NCBI GenBank assembly: GCA_020844525.1
Contig: JAJGAH010000073.1
Span: 1 to 9,082, forward strand
Length of the DNA stretch: 9,082 bases
Origin: Eubacterium sp.
Lineage (GTDB): Bacteria > Bacillota > Clostridia > Lachnospirales > Lachnospiraceae
Direction of reading: 5' to 3'
The translations under genes were made by a program, and so were the position numbers. Positions 6,378 through 9,082 of the stretch are shown piece after piece. The stretch's first letter is position 1, and each line of letters starts with the position of its first letter. The notes below the pieces were generated by a model that was given only the letters and a program-made list of their open reading frames with translations, ran no database searches and was not told the origin of the DNA.

Positions 6378-8123
6378 CTAATCTTCCTCCTGTCGCTCGA
6401 TCAAAGGAAAAATTACATTGACCCTTGTTCCTGTTCCAATATGGCTTTCCACAGACACACCGTAAGTATCACCATACAGATTTTTCAGAATACGATCAAT
6501 GTTGAATAATCCTACATGTGTATGCGGAGAACTTTGATTTTCCTTTCCGATAGTGTCTTTATCAAATCCAACGCCATCATCTTCAATTGTCACTGTAAGA
6601 TTTTTGTTTCGGCTGATAATAACAGATATATGACCATTGCCCTCTTTGGGTTCCAGGCCATGTGCAACAGCATTTTCTACCAGCGGTTCAATGCAAAGCC
6701 TTGGAACCATAAGAGATGCAAACTGATCCCGATCTGCTCCCTTATATTCCACAGAATACGTAATTTTATCCCCAAACCGGCTGTTCTGCAGATACAAATA
6801 GAATTCCACGATTTCCATTTCCTCTGACAATTTGATTTCAATTTCATTTTTTCGGAAAATTTTCCCCTGCAGAAGCCGTGAAAGCATAAAGATCAGCTTC
6901 TGCGTCTCCTTGTCACCATGAACTGCTGCCTTCATTCCGATCATGGAAAGAATATTGAAAAGAAAATGCGGGTTCATCTGCGACTGGAGATATTTGATCT
7001 TTGACTCCTGGTGAAGCAGACGTGTCTCATATACCTGATTGACAAGGTGGTTCATGTGCTCCGTCATCCCGTTGAATGTGTCGCTGATATTGCTTAATTC
7101 CACAGTCTGATATTCACCGAGTCTGGTATCATAATGCCCTTCTTTAACCAGCTGGATTTTATCTGCTATCGTTTCCAGCGGTCTGACTGCCTTATGGGCG
7201 ACAGCGCTGCCAATTAATGCCGTACAGACGATGACAGCGGCAGAGACACTCAATAATAGAATAATGGTCTTTTCCAGAGTCTGGTAAATCTCCCAGCGGT
7301 CCACAGATGACTGTATTGTTAATCCAAATCCAGACTGCATGGTATTGTTAATGGGATCCAAATTCTGGTGCGTCAAGTGATTATCTGCAACTACAATGCC
7401 ATCCTGGCCGGTAAGACTCCATGAATAACTGCGCAGGCTTTCAAGATTCGTGTAAACCCCTTCAATATATTCGGGGTTTAATGAAACAATGCACGTGCCC
7501 AATGGATGCATGACCGAATCATAGAGGTACAGACATAGATGGAAATGGCTTAGATCGTTCTCAATATAAAAAGGCTTTGTCTGTTGAAGGTACTTTTGGC
7601 GCAGAACCTGCATCTCGTTTACATCCTTCGCTTTTTCAGAGGCGGCTAATGGGTAATAAATTGTTGAAACACAGTCTGACCTATTGTTAAAAAGATATAT
7701 TCCTGTTACAAATGGTTCCGAATTGCCCTGTCGATTCCTCTCAGAAAATAAGTCGGCCTGTGTCTGCAGGCGATTTTCCGTATCAGAAGCGGAATATACT
7801 TCCGCAAGAAAAAAGTCCATAATATTCTCATCATTCTGAATGGCCAGGATGCGCTCCTCCAGGAATCTCACAGAAGTGTTCAGCATCTCATTATCGCTCT
7901 GTAGAAGATACTGTGTATCCTCTTCTTCTTTTCGTATATAATAATGAAAGACAACGCTTATTGTGATAACCACTTGCAATAAAATTGCAATCGTACAACA
8001 CAGTACAATAACTTTTCGGATGTGCTGACTGAGCGTTTTCTTTTTCTTCATGATGTTCATATGCCTGGATTTATTAATCGGATGTTCATCCACCTTTTTT
8101 TGCGAATGTGATATTCTTCTCAT
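6378..8123 (-). CDS. Sensor histidine kinase, YesM/LytS-type (His_kinase plus HATPase)
   Basis: Membrane sensor kinase partner of the REC-AraC regulator. 581 residues. Order: a basic N-terminal tail; membrane segment about 37-60; extracellular sensor region about 61-284 (fold not identifiable by eye, Cache-like domains are usual here); membrane segment about 285-308; HAMP linker about 309-362; His_kinase domain with phospho-acceptor His386 in QMNPHFLFN; ATPase domain with the N box IEPLVENAVAHG (Asn484), the G1 box EDDGVGF (515-520) and HVGLFNI (536-542). All catalytic motifs are present. The family usually senses sugars or related cues, sometimes through a binding protein. The start is uncertain: the ATG at 8121-8123 has no good Shine-Dalgarno, and in-frame ATGs at 8058-8060 and 8049-8051 would trim 21 or 24 residues without touching the first membrane segment. 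It is the first gene of the minus-strand cassette, so its promoter should lie in 8124-8429. Confidence 0.93.
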   Translation of the reverse strand: MRRISHSQKKVDEHPINKSRHMNIMKKKKTLSQHIRKVIVLCCTIAILLQVVITISVVFHYYIRKEEEDTQYLLQSDNEMLNTSVRFLEERILAIQNDENIMDFFLAEVYSASDTENRLQTQADLFSERNRQGNSEPFVTGIYLFNNRSDCVSTIYYPLAASEKAKDVNEMQVLRQKYLQQTKPFYIENDLSHFHLCLYLYDSVMHPLGTCIVSLNPEYIEGVYTNLESLRSYSWSLTGQDGIVVADNHLTHQNLDPINNTMQSGFGLTIQSSVDRWEIYQTLEKTIILLLSVSAAVIVCTALIGSAVAHKAVRPLETIADKIQLVKEGHYDTRLGEYQTVELSNISDTFNGMTEHMNHLVNQVYETRLLHQESKIKYLQSQMNPHFLFNILSMIGMKAAVHGDKETQKLIFMLSRLLQGKIFRKNEIEIKLSEEMEIVEFYLYLQNSRFGDKITYSVEYKGADRDQFASLMVPRLCIEPLVENAVAHGLEPKEGNGHISVIISRNKNLTVTIEDDGVGFDKDTIGKENQSSPHTHVGLFNIDRILKNLYGDTYGVSVESHIGTGTRVNVIFPLIERQEED

Positions 8124-8129
8124 ACCAGA

Positions 8130-8186
8130 TGTCTATTCTCATGCCTGTGTTTCTGTGGGTAGCAAAGGTATTGTCTATTGGCTCAT
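8130..8186. repeat. Direct repeat TGTCTATT..CTCAT near the kinase start
   Basis: TGTCTATTCTCAT at 8130-8142 recurs as TGTCTATTGGCTCAT at 8172-8186, the two copies beginning 42 bp apart, close to four helical turns. AraC-family regulators often bind tandem direct repeats on one face of the helix, so an autoregulatory site is possible. TGTCTAT also occurs at 8289-8295 overlapping a -10 box. I did not see the motif upstream of SBP1, which weakens a shared-regulator reading. Confidence 0.3.
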
Positions 8187-8256
8187 ATTAGAATGTCATG
8201 GGGATCTAAAATCCGGAATCACGAAGTTGCCAATATAGAGCAAGTGTTTTAGCGAT

Positions 8257-8276
8257 TTTGGTTAAATATTACCAAA
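8257..8276. promoter_or_regulatory. Inverted repeat TTTGGT-N8-ACCAAA (candidate operator)
   Basis: Perfect 6-bp arms at 8257-8262 and 8271-8276 around an AT-rich 8-bp centre, a shape typical of a dimeric repressor or activator site. It overlaps the proposed -35 element (8269-8274) of the plus-strand promoter. A T-run follows at 8282-8287, but the stem is AT-rich, separated from it by GGGG, and has no upstream plus-strand gene to terminate. Confidence 0.4.
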
Positions 8277-8298
8277 TGGGGTTTTTTCTGTCTATAAT
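8269..8298 (+). promoter_or_regulatory. Candidate promoter for the antiporter gene
   Basis: A perfect TATAAT -10 box at 8293-8298 is preceded, 18 bp upstream, by TTACCA (8269-8274), a four-of-six match to TTGACA. Transcription would begin near 8305 and give a leader of about 125 bases before the ATG at 8430. A second, weaker pair lies nearer the gene: TTGATC (8357-8362) and CATTAT (8380-8385), 17 bp apart. Confidence 0.45.
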
Positions 8299-8359
8299 TA
8301 ATTGGCGCATCTGTTGATTTCCCAATCTGGAGTGGATACTCTTTTAGTAATAATGCTTG

Positions 8360-8378
8360 ATCAATTCATGAAATTGAT
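8360..8378. repeat. Dyad ATCAATT-N5-AATTGAT in the antiporter leader
   Basis: Seven-base perfect arms (8360-8366 and 8372-8378) flank CATGA. The dyad lies between the elements of the weaker candidate promoter TTGATC/CATTAT, so a bound protein there could block it. An AT-only dyad of this size can also arise by chance in AT-rich DNA. Confidence 0.3.
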
Positions 8379-8429
8379 TCATTATAAAAGTATTGTCAAT
8401 ATCAATAGAATGAGGGGAAATAAAAGAAC

Positions 8430-9082
8430 ATGTGTAATCCTGATGATGGTTTTGAAAAGAATAACAGAAATGCCAGTAAAAAGCCAAATCCCAGGGCCCT
8501 GACACCAATCCTGGTGTTTCTGATCCTGTATCTTGGAACGGGTATCTATTTTGAGTATATCCATCCACAGAAGGGGCAGATGGGCTTCTATATCATGTCC
8601 GTTGTCGTTGCCTTCGGACTGGCGCTTATTGTGGCCTTCTTGCAGAACCCGTCCCTGTCCTTTGACGAGAAGGTGCACATCTGTGCAAAGGGCATCGGTG
8701 ATGACAATATCACGATCATGCTGTTTATCTTTCTGATGACGGGCGCCTTCAGTGGAATTGCTCAGGAGGCAGGCGGTGTCGAGAGCACGGCGAATATGCT
8801 GCTGAACATCATACCGGGACGCTTCGCAATTCCGGGGCTTTTTGTCATTGCGTGCCTGATCTCTATGGCGATGGGCACGAGTGTCGGTACCATCACGGTT
8901 CTGGTTCCGATTGCGGCATCTGTTGCCAGCACTGCCGGCTTCAATCTTCCGCTGTGTGTGGGGACGGTAGTAGGCGGGTCTATGTTCGGAGACAATCTTT
9001 CCTTCATATCTGATACCACTATAGCGGCAACAAAAACCCAGGGTGTTGCCATGAAGGACAAGTTCCGCGCGAATATACGGAT
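8430..9082 (+). CDS. Na+/H+ antiporter, NhaC family (3' end outside window)
   Basis: Membrane transporter of the NhaC/Na_H_antiporter family, expected to exchange Na+ for H+ (or a related substrate) and serve ion and pH balance. 217 codons are visible from the ATG at 8430-8432, and the frame runs off the window; usual length is about 430-500 residues, so roughly half is seen. After a polar N-terminal tail come hydrophobic segments at about 25-43, 52-71, 94-110 and 132-165. The best family marks are SMAMGTSVGTITVLVP (about 145-160) and GGSMFGDNLSFISDTT (about 182-197), continuing into IAATKTQG. GAGGGG at 8412-8417 is a Shine-Dalgarno, though its 12-base spacing is long. It is divergent from the sugar locus and clearly more GC-rich (one 60-base line counted by hand gives 57%, against 37% for a line in the kinase), so it probably belongs to a different unit. 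Family members that move other substrates, such as amine or malate/lactate exchangers, cannot be excluded. Confidence 0.88.
   Translation, partial: MCNPDDGFEKNNRNASKKPNPRALTPILVFLILYLGTGIYFEYIHPQKGQMGFYIMSVVVAFGLALIVAFLQNPSLSFDEKVHICAKGIGDDNITIMLFIFLMTGAFSGIAQEAGGVESTANMLLNIIPGRFAIPGLFVIACLISMAMGTSVGTITVLVPIAASVASTAGFNLPLCVGTVVGGSMFGDNLSFISDTTIAATKTQGVAMKDKFRANIR

Larger units (their letters stand above)
8124..8429. other. Divergent intergenic region between the sensor kinase and antiporter genes
   Basis: About 306 bp of AT-rich DNA with no credible gene; open frames here are short and lack ribosome binding sites. It must carry the start signals for both the minus-strand kinase cassette and the plus-strand antiporter. 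Seen in it: a direct repeat near the kinase start (8130-8186), an inverted repeat at 8257-8276, a good -10 box at 8293-8298 on the plus strand, and a dyad at 8360-8378. I could not pick a convincing promoter for the kinase strand. No terminator is needed between divergent genes and none is clear. Confidence 0.7.

Noticed and set aside
8093..8142. Short upstream open frame before the kinase (ATG at 8140-8142, 18 codons)
   Set aside because: No Shine-Dalgarno precedes it and the peptide has no recognisable feature; likely chance.
8257..8287. Rho-independent terminator on the plus strand
   Set aside because: There is a dyad and a T-run, but the stem is AT-rich, separated from the T-run by GGGG, and no plus-strand gene lies upstream to be terminated.
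8302..8736. Alternative frames over the antiporter start, on both strands
   Set aside because: The frame from 8430 gives a convincing NhaC-family protein, while the others have no recognisable features and end abruptly.
1..9082. CRISPR arrays, tRNA or rRNA genes, insertion sequences, phage or defence genes
   Set aside because: I found no regularly spaced repeats, transposase motifs, RNA gene signatures or defence-type domains on either strand.

Overview
The window looks like part of a glycan-utilisation locus from a gut-type Firmicute, most likely a Lachnospiraceae-like clostridium. I infer this from AGGAGG-type ribosome binding sites, lipoprotein solute-binding proteins, a YesM/YesN-type two-component system, a binding-protein-dependent sugar importer without its own ATPase, and moderate GC. 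No species can be named from the sequence alone.

Layout, read in the direction of transcription (minus strand, right to left): a YesM-like sensor histidine kinase (6378-8123); a compact REC-AraC response regulator (5627-6376); a lipoprotein solute-binding protein overlapping the regulator's end (4402-5655); a 148-bp gap with an inverted repeat; a second, paralogous lipoprotein solute-binding protein with a GTG start (2882-4252); an intercistronic stem-loop (2841-2879); MalF-type (1865-2785) and MalG-type (1015-1878) permeases that overlap; and a GH29 alpha-L-fucosidase (1-1010) whose 3' end lies outside the window. On the right, divergently transcribed on the plus strand after about 306 bp of non-coding DNA, is the 5' part of an NhaC-family Na+/H+ antiporter (8430-9082). 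It is visibly more GC-rich than the rest and probably marks the edge of the locus.

Proposed working: an extracellular signal, perhaps a ligand-loaded binding protein, is sensed by the kinase, which phosphorylates the regulator, which activates the transporter-fucosidase operon. The main binding protein delivers an oligosaccharide to the MalF/MalG channel. The fucosidase has no signal peptide, so it should act in the cytoplasm, which implies import of intact fucosylated oligosaccharides. The ATPase is absent here and would have to be a shared MsmX-type protein encoded elsewhere. The fucose link rests only on the GH29 gene.

No wholly new system is evident. The most interesting points are the paralogous binding-protein pair, one copy of which sits inside the two-component cassette, the intercistronic stem-loop, and three inverted repeats in likely regulatory DNA.
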